DNA from: Tidjanibacter sp.
Lineage (GTDB): Bacteria > Bacteroidota > Bacteroidia > Bacteroidales > Rikenellaceae
Length of the DNA: 64,000 nt
Reading direction: 5' to 3'
Assembly: GCA_017503805.1 (NCBI GenBank)
Contig: JAFVSJ010000016.1
Span: forward strand, 1-64,000
Shown here one piece after another: positions 28,250 through 37,179 of this stretch; position 1 is the stretch's first letter; each line of letters starts with the position of its first letter. The position numbers and the translations under genes were made by a program. The notes under the pieces are model-generated. The model was not told the DNA's origin, did no database searches, and was given only the letters and a program-made list of their open reading frames with translations.

Positions 28250-28295
28250 AAAACGGCTGTGGGCGCAACAATAACGAGTCACCCGCAGCCGTTTT
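28250..28295 (+). terminator. Intrinsic terminator of the M13 peptidase gene
   Basis: AAAACGGCTGTGGG (28250-28263) pairs with CCCGCAGCCGTTTT (28282-28295), with one G-T wobble. Confidence 0.85.
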
Positions 28296-28365
28296 CAATA
28301 TGAAGGTGGCCCAACCACTACACCAAGACGTTGAGCCCCACCGCAACATCAAAAAACAGCACTAT

Positions 28366-30546
28366 ATGACATCGACACCACAGAGATACGCACCCTTCAT
28401 TGAGCTATGCTCCTCGCTCTTCAGCGACAAGAGTGTGGAGATGATCGCCCACGCCCTCGAGATGGCCTGCAGAGCCCTCGATGGTATGCAACGCTACGAC
28501 GGCTCACCACTGGTCGGACACTCTGTGGCCACCGCCACCATCGTAGCCTCCGAGGTGGGACTCGGACGCAACTCCGTGGTGGCAGCCCTGCTCCACGATG
28601 CCGCCCGTATGGGACTCATCCCGCTGGCCGAAATAAACTCGCTCTTTGGCGAAGCCCCCGTGGGTATCATACTCGGTATGAATGACATATCGAAAATTCG
28701 TACCAAGACCGACAAAAGCCAGATAGACGATTTCCGCGATCTGATCATCACATACTCGGCCGACCCGAGGGTGATACTCCTCAAGCTGGCCGACCGACTC
28801 GAGGTGATGAGAAACATAGATATCTTCCCCGCCGAAAAGCAGATGCGCAAGTGCTGGGAGAGTATGAACCTCTATGCGCAGATTGCGCACAAACTCGGAC
28901 TCTACAACATCAAGAGCGAGTTGGAAGAGATTTCGTTTGCCCACATTGAGCCGCGTGCCTACACCGAGATAGCACAGAAACTCGAAGAGAGCGCACAGAG
29001 ACGTGAGGCCCTGATAGCCGACACCCTTGCCCCCATCGAACGTAAGATGACCGAGAGCGTCATCCGCTACCACATCAAGAGCCGCACCAAGAGCATCTAC
29101 TCCATCTGGCGCAAGATGCAGAAGCAGGGAGTCCCCTTCGAGGAGGTATTCGACATCTTCGCCATCCGCATTATCATTGACTGCCCCAAGGAGCAGGAGA
29201 AGATGCAGTGTTGGAGCGTCTTTTCGATAGTGACCGACTTCTACACCCCCAACCCCGAACGTATGAGGGATTGGATTTCTATCCCCAAGAGCAACGGCTA
29301 CGAGTCGTTGCACACGACCGTCTCGGCCTTTGGTGAATGGGTGGAGATACAGATACGCACCGAGCGTATGGATGAGGTGGCCGAACGCGGTATTGCGGCC
29401 CATTGGCGCTACAAGGGTGTGGGAGGAGGCTCCATCAGCCACGAGGAGTGGCTCGCACGCCTGCGCGAAATCATCGAGGAGAGCGACGACAAGTCGGGCC
29501 TCTGCGAAAGGCTCGATGCCTACGCCACCCATCGTGAGGTCTTTGTCTTTACCCCCAAGGGCGACATACGCAAACTCCCCGAGGGAGCCACAGTGCTCGA
29601 CTTTGCATTCGACATCCACACCTCGGTGGGTAGCAGCTGTGTGGGTGCCAAGATAGGCCAACGCAATGTCTCCATCAAGGAGCCGCTGCACAATGGCGAC
29701 ATCGTCACTATCCTCACCTCCAAGAATCAGAAGCCCAAGGCCGATTGGCTCAATGTGGTCGTTACGGCCAAGGCACGTAGCCGCATCAGGATATTCCTGC
29801 GCGAGGAGGAGAGCAAACTCGCCAAACTCGGCAGGGAGGAGCTCGAACGCAAACTGAAGAATTGGAAACTATCCATCTCGATAGATGACGCTGTGGCGGT
29901 GCTGTGCCGCCACTTCAAACTGCGCACAGGTATCGAAATCTACGGCCGCATCGTAGATGAGAAGATAGATATGGCCGACGTGAAGGAGGTCATCAGCCGC
30001 CACATAGAGGGCGTTGAGGAGTCCCCACAGCCTTCCGCTCCTGTGAAAGCAGCCTCCGCAACTGCCACCCCAAAACCCAACGCGAAGAATCTCGAAGAGC
30101 TCGTCTTGGGCGACGAGGTGCAGGGGCTGGAGTGGCATACGGCCCGCTGTTGCAACCCCATCTTTGGCGATGAGGTATTTGGCTTCACGACCATAAGCAA
30201 GGGAGTCACCATCCACCGCACCGACTGTCCCAATGCGCGTCGCCTCAAGGAACAATACCCCTACCGCATCATCGCCGCACGCTGGCGTGGCGAGACGGGA
30301 CGAGGTAGCTTCATCGCCTCCATCAGGGTGGTGGCCGAAGATAGGGCGGGTATGCTCGGCACTATCATCGAGACCATCGGCAAACTCGGAGTCTCGATTC
30401 GCTCAATAGGGCTCTCACCCCAACGCGACAACCAACTCGGCGGCATTGTGAGTGTGGAGGTTGGCTCGTCTAATGTGGCCGATATGGTCACCTATAGCAT
30501 CCTCCGCATCGAGGGAGTCCGACGGGCCTATAGGGTGAACAAGTAG
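28366..30546 (+). CDS. RelA/SpoT homologue, probably synthetase-only
   Basis: From the ATG at 28366 (MTSTPQRYAPF) there are 726 residues; an upstream in-frame ATG overlaps the terminator region and is unlikely. Order: HD domain (about 25-190), ppGpp synthetase domain (about 235-350), TGS domain (about 395-455), a helical part, a Cys-rich zinc-finger-like ARCCNPIFGDEV and a C-terminal ACT domain. Synthetase features are intact: KSRTKSIYSIWRKM, FDIFAIRI, PKSNGYESLHTTV and EIQIRT. In the HD site His52, His77-Asp78 and Asp143 remain, but the catalytic Glu-Asp after HD is Arg81-Met82 (HDAARMG) and the Asn after DRL is Val147. Hydrolase activity is therefore probably lost. The residues P-E-R-M-R-D-W keep the charge pattern RxKD usually seen in bifunctional enzymes. 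Confidence 0.9.
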   Translation: MTSTPQRYAPFIELCSSLFSDKSVEMIAHALEMACRALDGMQRYDGSPLVGHSVATATIVASEVGLGRNSVVAALLHDAARMGLIPLAEINSLFGEAPVGIILGMNDISKIRTKTDKSQIDDFRDLIITYSADPRVILLKLADRLEVMRNIDIFPAEKQMRKCWESMNLYAQIAHKLGLYNIKSELEEISFAHIEPRAYTEIAQKLEESAQRREALIADTLAPIERKMTESVIRYHIKSRTKSIYSIWRKMQKQGVPFEEVFDIFAIRIIIDCPKEQEKMQCWSVFSIVTDFYTPNPERMRDWISIPKSNGYESLHTTVSAFGEWVEIQIRTERMDEVAERGIAAHWRYKGVGGGSISHEEWLARLREIIEESDDKSGLCERLDAYATHREVFVFTPKGDIRKLPEGATVLDFAFDIHTSVGSSCVGAKIGQRNVSIKEPLHNGDIVTILTSKNQKPKADWLNVVVTAKARSRIRIFLREEESKLAKLGREELERKLKNWKLSISIDDAVAVLCRHFKLRTGIEIYGRIVDEKIDMADVKEVISRHIEGVEESPQPSAPVKAASATATPKPNAKNLEELVLGDEVQGLEWHTARCCNPIFGDEVFGFTTISKGVTIHRTDCPNARRLKEQYPYRIIAARWRGETGRGSFIASIRVVAEDRAGMLGTIIETIGKLGVSIRSIGLSPQRDNQLGGIVSVEVGSSNVADMVTYSILRIEGVRRAYRVNK

Positions 30547-30611
30547 AGTGGGGCGCAAAGGATAAAAGTGCAAAAACGGATAAATACAATAACAAAACAC
30601 ACATAAAGACA

Positions 30612-30965
30612 ATGAGATACGAAACACGATTTTGGATAGGATTGATAGTGCTGTTCCTGCTTTTGTCGGGAGCCATCACGTTGGGCGATATCTTCGGAGT
30701 GATATTCTCGATTATCGGCTTCTTCCTGCTGCTGGCCATAGTGGGTATGGCCATCTTCCGCTCGAGGGTACGCAGGGCCCAACGAGAGGCGGCCTCGAGA
30801 GGTGAGGAGTTCAAGGGCTATAGCTGGCACTTTGGCGGCCAGAGGGAGAACACCTCGCCTCGCCGCAACCCCGATGAGGGCAAAGTGACCGTCGAACGCA
30901 CCGTGCGCCCCAAGAAGAGGGTGAACGAGGATGTGGGCGAATATGTCGACTTTGAGGAGAAATAG
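30612..30965 (+). CDS. DUF4834-type small membrane protein
   Basis: 117 residues with two close hydrophobic segments (about 9-28 and 30-48: IVLFLLLSGAI then FSIIGFFLLLAIVGMAIF). A basic, hydrophilic tail follows, ending in GEYVDFEEK, the conserved end of the DUF4834 family. Function is unknown. It follows the Rel gene by 65 bases on the same strand and could be co-transcribed. Confidence 0.75.
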   Translation: MRYETRFWIGLIVLFLLLSGAITLGDIFGVIFSIIGFFLLLAIVGMAIFRSRVRRAQREAASRGEEFKGYSWHFGGQRENTSPRRNPDEGKVTVERTVRPKKRVNEDVGEYVDFEEK

Positions 30966-30997
30966 CCCATCGTAGATGGGAATCCGAAAATTATACT

Positions 30998-31005
30998 TAT
31001 CTTTG
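30998..31005 (+). promoter_or_regulatory. -7 box of the wza/wzc unit
   Basis: TATCTTTG matches TAnnTTTG and lies 41 bases before the ATG at 31047. No clear -33 box is present. Confidence 0.55.
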
Positions 31006-31046
31006 TCGGATTATTGTCAGATAATAACGCAAAACATAGATAGTCA

Positions 31047-31865
31047 ATGTTCAGAAAACTCCTACTCTGTGCTCTGGCAGCACTCCTGCTCGCCTCCTGC
31101 GGCAGCCACAAGGATCTGGCCTACTTCCAAGAAGTGGTCCAAAGCGGTCAACTCGAAGGCGAGGTCGGACAGGTCAATACCATCCGCCCCGGTGATGTGA
31201 TGACCATCTCGGTCTCCTCTTCGCGCCCCGAGCTGGCCATCCCCTACAACCTCTTCTCGTCGCGTTCGCAGATTGCCACCTCGGCAACCAACTCCGCCAA
31301 CCGAGTTATCTCCAACGTTACCTACGAGGGATACACCGTCGATGACGAGGGCTGCATAGACTTCCCTGTGCTGGGCAAAATAGAGGTTGCAGGACTCACT
31401 CGCCACCAGATTGCCGAGAAGATCAAGGCGCTGCTTGAACCGGTGATGCCCGACCCTGTGGTGACCGTGACCCTGCTCAACTTCTACGTCACCGTCATAG
31501 GTGAGGTGGCACGCCCCGGTACCTACAACTTCCCCGGCGATAGACTCACACTCCTCGAGGCGCTCGGCTTCTCGGGCGACCTGACGGTTTATGGCAACCG
31601 CGAGAAGGTGATGGTCATCCGTGAGGAGAACGGCGGCCGCCACGTGGAGATTCTCAACCTCAAGTCGAAGGATATCTTCTCCTCGCCCTATTTCTACCTG
31701 CGCCAGAACGATGTGGTCTATGTGGAGTCGGTTGGTGCCAAAGCCAAGTCGGTCTCGACATTCACAACCTATTTCCCCATCATCACCTCGCTCGCATCGC
31801 TCGGTACGGCCATCGCTTCGATGCTCTACTATGTGGCCAACGCTTCGCGATTTATGAACAACTAA
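31047..31865 (+). CDS. Outer-membrane polysaccharide export lipoprotein (Wza/BexD family)
   Basis: 272 residues beginning MFRKLLLCALAALLLASCGS (lipid Cys about residue 18). The poly-export domain (about 45-135; RPGDVMTISV...) and an SLBB domain (about 150-235; VTVIGEVARPGTYNFPGDRLTLLEAL split) are clear. It ends in a hydrophobic segment (FPIITSLASLGTAIASMLYYV), as in Bacteroidetes members of the family. It forms the outer-membrane pore for polysaccharide export. The wzc-type partner starts 15 bases downstream. No glycosyltransferases are next to the pair. Confidence 0.92.
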   Translation: MFRKLLLCALAALLLASCGSHKDLAYFQEVVQSGQLEGEVGQVNTIRPGDVMTISVSSSRPELAIPYNLFSSRSQIATSATNSANRVISNVTYEGYTVDDEGCIDFPVLGKIEVAGLTRHQIAEKIKALLEPVMPDPVVTVTLLNFYVTVIGEVARPGTYNFPGDRLTLLEALGFSGDLTVYGNREKVMVIREENGGRHVEILNLKSKDIFSSPYFYLRQNDVVYVESVGAKAKSVSTFTTYFPIITSLASLGTAIASMLYYVANASRFMNN

Positions 31866-31880
31866 TCGAAAGAGTGCGCT

Positions 31881-34355
31881 ATGGAAAACAATCTGCAACA
31901 AAATAATAACCTCGCCAGCCCACAGCAGAGTAACAACGAAAACGAGGGTACCGAAATCAGCTTCCGCAGCATCTGGCAGTTCCTCACGGGCAACTGGTTT
32001 TGGTTTATGATTTCGGTGGTCTTCTGCCTCTGCCTCGGATTCCTCTACAGCAAAATCTCGCCCAAGGTCTACTCCTCGGCCTCGCTCATCTATGTCGATG
32101 AGAACGCCTCGCGAAGTGTGAAGTCCGACGTGACTACGATGACCAACCTTAGGATGATGCGCCAGACCTCCGTTGTCGACAACGAGGCGGCCATCCTCCG
32201 CTCGCAGACACTGATGCAGAAGGTTGTCGATAACCTCGACCTCAATGTGGTCTACCGCGTGCAGGCCAAACTCCGCAAGGTGGAGATTTACGCACCTACA
32301 GCACCCGCTATTGTAAAGGTAGACTCGCTCATCCGCCCCTTTGAGCTGGATATGAAGATGACACAGAGCGGCGTGAGCGGCATCATTGAGTACACCCTGC
32401 CCGGCAACGAGAAGGTAGAGGAGCGCTTTGCAGCCGCCTATGGTGAGCCTATTTCGGGCCGAATGGGTAACTTTAGGGTGGAGAAAAACCGCCGCTATGG
32501 TGAGAATTTCGACCTCGCCATTGAGGAGCGTGACCGCCTCTTTGTGACCGTACACAATCCCAAACTCTACGCCCGCTCCCTCTCGGCCAACCTTTCGGTT
32601 TCGCCCTCGAGCAAGACCACGAGCCTCATTGTTGTGGGTATGAAGAGTGCCGTGCCGCAGAAATCGGCCGACATTGTCAACGAGCTCATCTACGTCTATA
32701 ACGAAGATGCCAAGGAGGGCGAACGAGCTGTGGCAAGGGCTACGATGGAGTTCGTAGACGAGCGCCTACTCATCGTGGGTGCCGACCTCGAGGCCGTGGA
32801 TAGCAATGTGGAGAACTACCGCAAGAGCGCCAAGAGTGTGAGCCCCGGCTCGGAGGCTTCGCTCTATGTGCAGGCAGCGGCCAAACTCGAGGAGGAGGCT
32901 GTGGAGATAGAGACTCAAATCCGCATTCTCGATGAGGTCTATAAGTCGGTGCAGAATACCGCAGGCAAGGTGGAACTTGTCCCCAACCTCGGAGTGGAGG
33001 ATGTGGCGCTGAATAAGATCATCACCGACTACAACACCGCTGTTCTCGAGTATAACGCTATGGGTGGCGAACGCAACCTCTCCAACCCATCGGTGGAGAA
33101 TATGCGACAGAGAATCATCTCTATGCAGTCGCTGCTTCCCGCCTCCATCGACAACATCCGCAACTCTCTCAAGGTGCAACTCCGCGCTGTGGAGCGCCAG
33201 ATAGCCGACAATGAGCTGCGCGTGAGCAACCTGCCCACTATCGAGAAGGGCGCGCAGTCCATCTTGAGGGACCAGAAGATAAAGGAGAAAATCTATGAGT
33301 TTCTGCTCAATAAGCGCGAGGAGACGAGCCTCAAACTCGCCACTACCGCACCCGTATCGCGTGTGATAGATCCCGCCGAGCCTGCCATCAGACCCATAGC
33401 CCCCCGCACCTCTATGATTATGTTGTTGGCCCTGATACTCGGATTTATTCTCCCCGTGGTGGTGATTTTCATTGCCGAGGCACTGCGTACGAAGATCTAC
33501 GCTGTGGAGGAGGTCGAGGCAGCCATCGGTAGCCAGGTTCCCATTGTGGGAGCCATTCCCTCGAAGGAGTCACGCCACACGAGCGATGTGATGGTTACCC
33601 CCAATAGCCGCGACTCGGTGTCGGAGGCCTTCCGTATGGTACGTACGAATGTAGACTTTATGATGCCCAAGGGCGGTCAGGTCATTATGGTGACCTCCAC
33701 CGTACCCTCCGAGGGTAAGACCACTGTGGCGCTCAACATCGCGCTCTCGTTTGTCATCACAGGCAAGAAGGTCATCATTGTAGATATGGATATGCGCAAG
33801 GGCTCTATGGAGAAACGCGTTGGCGCATCGCACCACAGCCGTGGTATCGTGACCTACCTCGTGGGCAAGGAGAACAATGTCGACAACCTCATTGTGAAAG
33901 ATTGCGTGCACGGTGTGGATGCACTCTTTGTGGGCACCATTCCTCCCAACCCCGCCGAGTTGCTTATGCGTAGCCAGCTCGACGAACTCTTCGAGGAACT
34001 CAAGAAGAACTACGACTACATCATCGTAGATACAGCCCCCATAGCGCTTGTGACCGACACGATGATTGTCAACCGCCTGGCCGACGTGACACTCTACTGT
34101 ATGCGTATGGGCCACACCCTCAAGACCAGCCTCGATACGGTCAAGGCTATCACCTCGCGTAGGTCGCTGAAGAATATGGGTGTGATTGTTTCTCAGGTGG
34201 GTGCAGGCCGACTCTACTATGGTGGCGAGAAGAATAAGCCCGGAGGCTACGGCTATGGCTATGGTTACGGCTATGGCTACGGTTACGGCAATGAGGATGA
34301 AAAGAAACTCGCCGCCTTTGGCCGACTCAAAAAACGCCTGAAAATCAAGAAGTAA
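31881..34355 (+). CDS. Wzc-type polysaccharide co-polymerase with tyrosine autokinase domain
   Basis: 824 residues. A Wzz domain has the first membrane segment at about 34-56 and a long periplasmic coiled-coil part. The second segment is at about 512-537 (MIMLLALILGFILPVVVIFI). The cytoplasmic BY-kinase domain (about 560-780) has Walker A with GKTT at 612-615, VDMDMRKG (Walker A') and IIVDTAPI (Walker B). The C-terminus carries a tyrosine cluster made of alternating Gly-Tyr (about 787-806) before a basic end (KKRLKIKK). In Wzc proteins this cluster is the autophosphorylation target that controls chain length. The strict GY alternation is unusual. Confidence 0.93.
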   Translation: MENNLQQNNNLASPQQSNNENEGTEISFRSIWQFLTGNWFWFMISVVFCLCLGFLYSKISPKVYSSASLIYVDENASRSVKSDVTTMTNLRMMRQTSVVDNEAAILRSQTLMQKVVDNLDLNVVYRVQAKLRKVEIYAPTAPAIVKVDSLIRPFELDMKMTQSGVSGIIEYTLPGNEKVEERFAAAYGEPISGRMGNFRVEKNRRYGENFDLAIEERDRLFVTVHNPKLYARSLSANLSVSPSSKTTSLIVVGMKSAVPQKSADIVNELIYVYNEDAKEGERAVARATMEFVDERLLIVGADLEAVDSNVENYRKSAKSVSPGSEASLYVQAAAKLEEEAVEIETQIRILDEVYKSVQNTAGKVELVPNLGVEDVALNKIITDYNTAVLEYNAMGGERNLSNPSVENMRQRIISMQSLLPASIDNIRNSLKVQLRAVERQIADNELRVSNLPTIEKGAQSILRDQKIKEKIYEFLLNKREETSLKLATTAPVSRVIDPAEPAIRPIAPRTSMIMLLALILGFILPVVVIFIAEALRTKIYAVEEVEAAIGSQVPIVGAIPSKESRHTSDVMVTPNSRDSVSEAFRMVRTNVDFMMPKGGQVIMVTSTVPSEGKTTVALNIALSFVITGKKVIIVDMDMRKGSMEKRVGASHHSRGIVTYLVGKENNVDNLIVKDCVHGVDALFVGTIPPNPAELLMRSQLDELFEELKKNYDYIIVDTAPIALVTDTMIVNRLADVTLYCMRMGHTLKTSLDTVKAITSRRSLKNMGVIVSQVGAGRLYYGGEKNKPGGYGYGYGYGYGYGYGNEDEKKLAAFGRLKKRLKIKK

Positions 34356-34378
34356 ACCCATTAAATTGGACGGTGTTT

Positions 34379-34409
34379 TTTGCTAAATACAAAAATATGC
34401 CTATATTTG
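34379..34409 (+). promoter_or_regulatory. Consensus promoter of the Hc1-like gene
   Basis: TTTG (34379-34382), a 19-base spacer and TATATTTG (34402-34409) match the consensus exactly. The leader to the ATG at 34461 is about 45 bases. Confidence 0.85.
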
Positions 34410-34460
34410 CACTTGATGTGACGACGATTAATCACACATAACCATTAAATAGAAGTAATT

Positions 34461-34634
34461 ATGGAACAGTTAGTAGAGAAAATCAATGCTCAGATTGAGC
34501 TTTTTCAGGTAAATGCAAAACTTCAGGTAGAGAAGGGCAATAAAGCTGCCGGCACTCGTGCCCGTAAGGCTGCTCTTGAGCTCTCGAAATTGATGAAAGA
34601 GTTCCGCAAAGAGTCTGTAGAGGCAGCCAAATAA
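34461..34634 (+). CDS. Histone H1/Hc1-like small basic protein
   Basis: A 57-residue protein starting MEQLVEKINAQIELFQ, with EKGNKAAGTRARKAALEL in the middle and ending KESVEAAK. It matches the short Hc1-like histone family conserved across Bacteroidales, including the GNKAAGTRARKA core. It is rich in Lys and Arg and predicted to be helical, so it may bind DNA. It has its own consensus promoter and terminator, which fits an abundant small protein. Confidence 0.88.
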   Translation: MEQLVEKINAQIELFQVNAKLQVEKGNKAAGTRARKAALELSKLMKEFRKESVEAAK

Positions 34635-34674
34635 GAGAGGGAGCTTCCATTTGACTTTAGAAGATAGTGAGAGA

Positions 34675-34707
34675 GGTGTGGTCCTGTTTGGGCCACACCT
34701 TTTTTTT
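34675..34707 (+). terminator. Intrinsic terminator of the Hc1-like gene
   Basis: GGTGTGGTCC (34675-34684) pairs with GGGCCACACC (34690-34699) around a 5-base loop, and eight T follow. Confidence 0.92.
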
Positions 34708-34760
34708 GTGTATGGTGAGGTGGTGTGGTCTTGTGGGGGCCCCACCTATAGCACACAGCA

Positions 34761-35279
34761 CTAACCCACAATCCAACTGCGACCGCCACGGAGCGAAAAG
34801 ATGATGGTGTCGAGTGAGTAACGACCGCCGCCACTGATGGCCAGCGTAATGTAGATGCCCGCATAGACAACCTTCAGCTCGGCTTGCGAGAAACTCTGCA
34901 TCGGGAAATAGATAAAGGCTGCCCCCAACATCAAGCAGGTCATCACGATGGCTGTGAGCCGTGTGAGCGCACCGACGGTGAGTAAGAGTCCCGCCACCAA
35001 CTCGACTATACCCACAATGGAGACCACCGAGGAGGGAGAGAGTCCCCAGAGAGAGGGATATTCTCCCTCAAGCAACGGATATTGCTGCGACTTGGTGATG
35101 GCCTCGGTAAAGAGCACCACCCCTATGAAGAGCCGCAGAAAGAGTGTTGCTCGGTCGGCAGGGGAGTAGGTGCGTAGTGAGGTGCTACCACCCGAATGGC
35201 TGTTGGTGTGGCTGACCGAATGGCTGTTGGTGTGACTACTGCTGTGGTTGCCGGTGCGGTTGTTGTGCTGATGTTCCAT
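34761..35279 (-). CDS. DoxX-family membrane protein with His/Ser-rich N-terminal repeat
   Basis: 172 residues. The first 36 are hydrophilic with a tandem octapeptide HTNSHSVS HTNSHSGG, encoded by two copies of a 24-bp unit at 35192-35239. The rest is a four-helix DoxX domain (about 43-165): FLRLFIGVVLFTEAI, a VVSIVGIVELVAGLLLTVG stretch, LTAIVMTCLMLGAAFI and VYAGIYITLAISGGG. DoxX proteins are linked to thiosulfate or quinone chemistry and to oxidative stress in some bacteria; the role here is unknown. The His cluster could bind metal. Confidence 0.85.
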   Translation of the reverse strand: MEHQHNNRTGNHSSSHTNSHSVSHTNSHSGGSTSLRTYSPADRATLFLRLFIGVVLFTEAITKSQQYPLLEGEYPSLWGLSPSSVVSIVGIVELVAGLLLTVGALTRLTAIVMTCLMLGAAFIYFPMQSFSQAELKVVYAGIYITLAISGGGRYSLDTIIFSLRGGRSWIVG

Positions 35280-35444
35280 AGTTGTCGTAATGTTGTCTTC
35301 ACCCTTCTGGCCCGCAAATGGCGTACCAAGCTACCACCACCGCCTGCCCTGTAACCACACCTAACGGCCCCTCACTACCACCATAAACTGCGGTGGCGCT
35401 ATAAAATAATTGCCCACACGAGCTATTGCTATCACTTTTTTGCC

Positions 35445-35452
35445 TACCTTTG
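35445..35452 (+). promoter_or_regulatory. -7 box TACCTTTG 7 bases from the RNase Z start codon
   Basis: TACCTTTG fits the consensus and ends 7 bases before the ATG at 35460. Transcription would start at or next to the A of ATG. The -33 region is weak (TTG at 35426). Confidence 0.5.
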
Positions 35453-35459
35453 TGAAGCT

Positions 35460-36398
35460 ATGACATTCAAAGTGACCATACTCGGCTCCACCAGCGCACG
35501 CCCTTCGGCCTCTCGCTTTCCCTCTTCGCACCTTGTCAACCACTGCGAACAATACTTCCTCGTCGATGCAGGCGAGGGGGTGCAGAGCCGAATGATGAAA
35601 GCTGGGGTCAACCCGTTGAGACTCAATGCTGTCTTTATCTCTCACCTCCACGGCGACCACATCTTCGGACTCTTTCCGCTCATTTCGAGCCTCGGACTTA
35701 TGGGGCGCAAACTGCCGTTGCACGTATATGCTCCCCACCCCTTTGGCGAGATTCTCGACTACCACCTGCGCTACTTCGACTCCCAACTCCCCTACGAGGT
35801 CATTTGGCACGAGGTCGATACTACGGCCCACACACTACTCTATGAGAATAAGGTACTCGAGGTGTGGAGTGTGCCTCTGCGCCACCGCGTGCCTACGGCC
35901 GGTTTCCTCTTCCGCGAGAAGGCTGCCGAACTCAATGTGCGCAAGGAGGCCATCGACCGCTATGGGCTCGGAGTGGCCGACATTGTGGCTGCCAAACGGG
36001 GCGAGGATGTCACTACGGCCTCGGGTGAGGTGGTGGCTAACGAACTGCTGACCTACATCCCGTGGGAGCCCCGCAGCTACGCCTACCTGAGCGACACCAA
36101 CTACTCGGGCAAGGCTGTGAAGCTGGTGCAGGGTGTGGATCTGCTCTACCACGAGGCGACCTATGCGGAGGATATGCGCCGCGATGCCAAGGAGCGAGGC
36201 CACTCTACCACCTTGCAGGCTGCCCGTGCGGCTGTGGAGAGCGGAGCCAAGAGGCTTATTATAGGCCACTTTTCGTCGCGCTATAAGGATTCTGCTCCGC
36301 TTGTTGAGGAGTGCCGCACGCTCTTTGCCGAGAGCTACGCAGCCCGAGAGTACGATGAGTACGATATAGAGATGAAGCGCACCTCGACCGAACCCTAA
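35460..36398 (+). CDS. rnz: Ribonuclease Z (tRNA 3' endonuclease)
   Basis: 312 residues of the metallo-beta-lactamase fold. The zinc motif HLHGDH is at about residues 62-67. LGSTSARPSASRFPSS lies at the start, LSDTNY carries an Asp ligand, and HEATY and GHSTTLQAA are the late family motifs. It removes the 3' trailer of precursor tRNAs; the tRNA-Leu in this window lacks an encoded CCA, which fits a need for this enzyme. The -7 box almost touching the ATG suggests a leaderless message. Confidence 0.95.
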   Translation: MTFKVTILGSTSARPSASRFPSSHLVNHCEQYFLVDAGEGVQSRMMKAGVNPLRLNAVFISHLHGDHIFGLFPLISSLGLMGRKLPLHVYAPHPFGEILDYHLRYFDSQLPYEVIWHEVDTTAHTLLYENKVLEVWSVPLRHRVPTAGFLFREKAAELNVRKEAIDRYGLGVADIVAAKRGEDVTTASGEVVANELLTYIPWEPRSYAYLSDTNYSGKAVKLVQGVDLLYHEATYAEDMRRDAKERGHSTTLQAARAAVESGAKRLIIGHFSSRYKDSAPLVEECRTLFAESYAAREYDEYDIEMKRTSTEP

Positions 36399-36438
36399 GC
36401 CCCACCGAAACCAGAAACCAACCCCACCAAATATAACT

Positions 36439-37062
36439 ATGCGCCGAAATCCATACCTGTATGTTATACTTCCCCTGCTGTCGTTGCTGCTGCTTGTGCC
36501 CACCGAGAGTGCGGCGCAGGGCAGAGACCTCCACGATGTGGCCCGCTATGAGCGTATGAATAGTGCGGGAGTGTGGAGTGTTGGGGTGAGTATGGAGCCG
36601 CTGCTGTGGGCTCTGCACCCTGTGGGCAATGGCACCAAAATGGGCGACTTTGGCCTTGCGGGGGTTGCTGTTGAGGGTGGCTACTGCGTTGCCGACGGAG
36701 TGCGAGTGAGCGCACAACTCCACTATGCGGGTGGCAGCTGGGCCGGCCTTATGGCCTATGCGCCTGCGGGGAACAAGGAGAGCTCGAGCCACCTGCACTT
36801 GCGCTTGGGAGCAGCTGTTCACCGTGGCCGCTGGGACTTTGGCGGTGGCCTGCTGTGGGGAAGTAGTGGTGTGAGTGACGAGGTGTGGAGCCGACGTACT
36901 GTTGTGGGCTTGAGCTATGAGGCGGGCTATATGGCCTCACCGTTTCTGCGCGTGGGAGCTTTCTATTCGCCGTTTGTAGCGAGTGGCTTCGACTATGGCC
37001 ACACTGCGGGAATCCGCCTGACCATCGTGCTACCTTTTACGGATGCGGTAGTCTGCCGATAA
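36439..37062 (+). CDS. Exported beta-barrel-like protein of unknown function
   Basis: 207 residues with a signal peptide (LPLLSLLLLVPTESAAQ). The mature part alternates Gly, Val and aromatic residues in eight or so amphipathic strands, as in small outer-membrane barrels. It follows rnz by 40 bases on the same strand and may share its transcript. It ends before a terminator at 37108. No named family was recognised. Confidence 0.6.
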   Translation: MRRNPYLYVILPLLSLLLLVPTESAAQGRDLHDVARYERMNSAGVWSVGVSMEPLLWALHPVGNGTKMGDFGLAGVAVEGGYCVADGVRVSAQLHYAGGSWAGLMAYAPAGNKESSSHLHLRLGAAVHRGRWDFGGGLLWGSSGVSDEVWSRRTVVGLSYEAGYMASPFLRVGAFYSPFVASGFDYGHTAGIRLTIVLPFTDAVVCR

Positions 37063-37107
37063 CCACCTATTGCCTCATCTCCCCAACCACATCCTCCCGA
37101 AAAATAC

Positions 37108-37155
37108 GAGCCGCCCGATTTCCTCGCGAAGTCGGACGGCTCTCCCTTTTTTTAA
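37108..37155 (+). terminator. Intrinsic terminator of the rnz/barrel unit
   Basis: GAGCCGCCCGA (37108-37118) pairs with TCGGACGGCTC (37132-37142) with one mismatch, followed by CCC and seven T. Confidence 0.8.
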
Positions 37156-37179
37156 TTATTAACGTTCATTATGTCAATA

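Noticed and set aside
34240..34290. Short tandem repeat as a possible regulatory or CRISPR element
   Set aside because: It is the in-frame coding sequence of the Gly-Tyr tail of the Wzc-type protein.
35192..35239. Possible CRISPR-like direct repeats
   Set aside because: Only two adjacent 24-bp units without spacers, and they lie in frame inside the DoxX gene.
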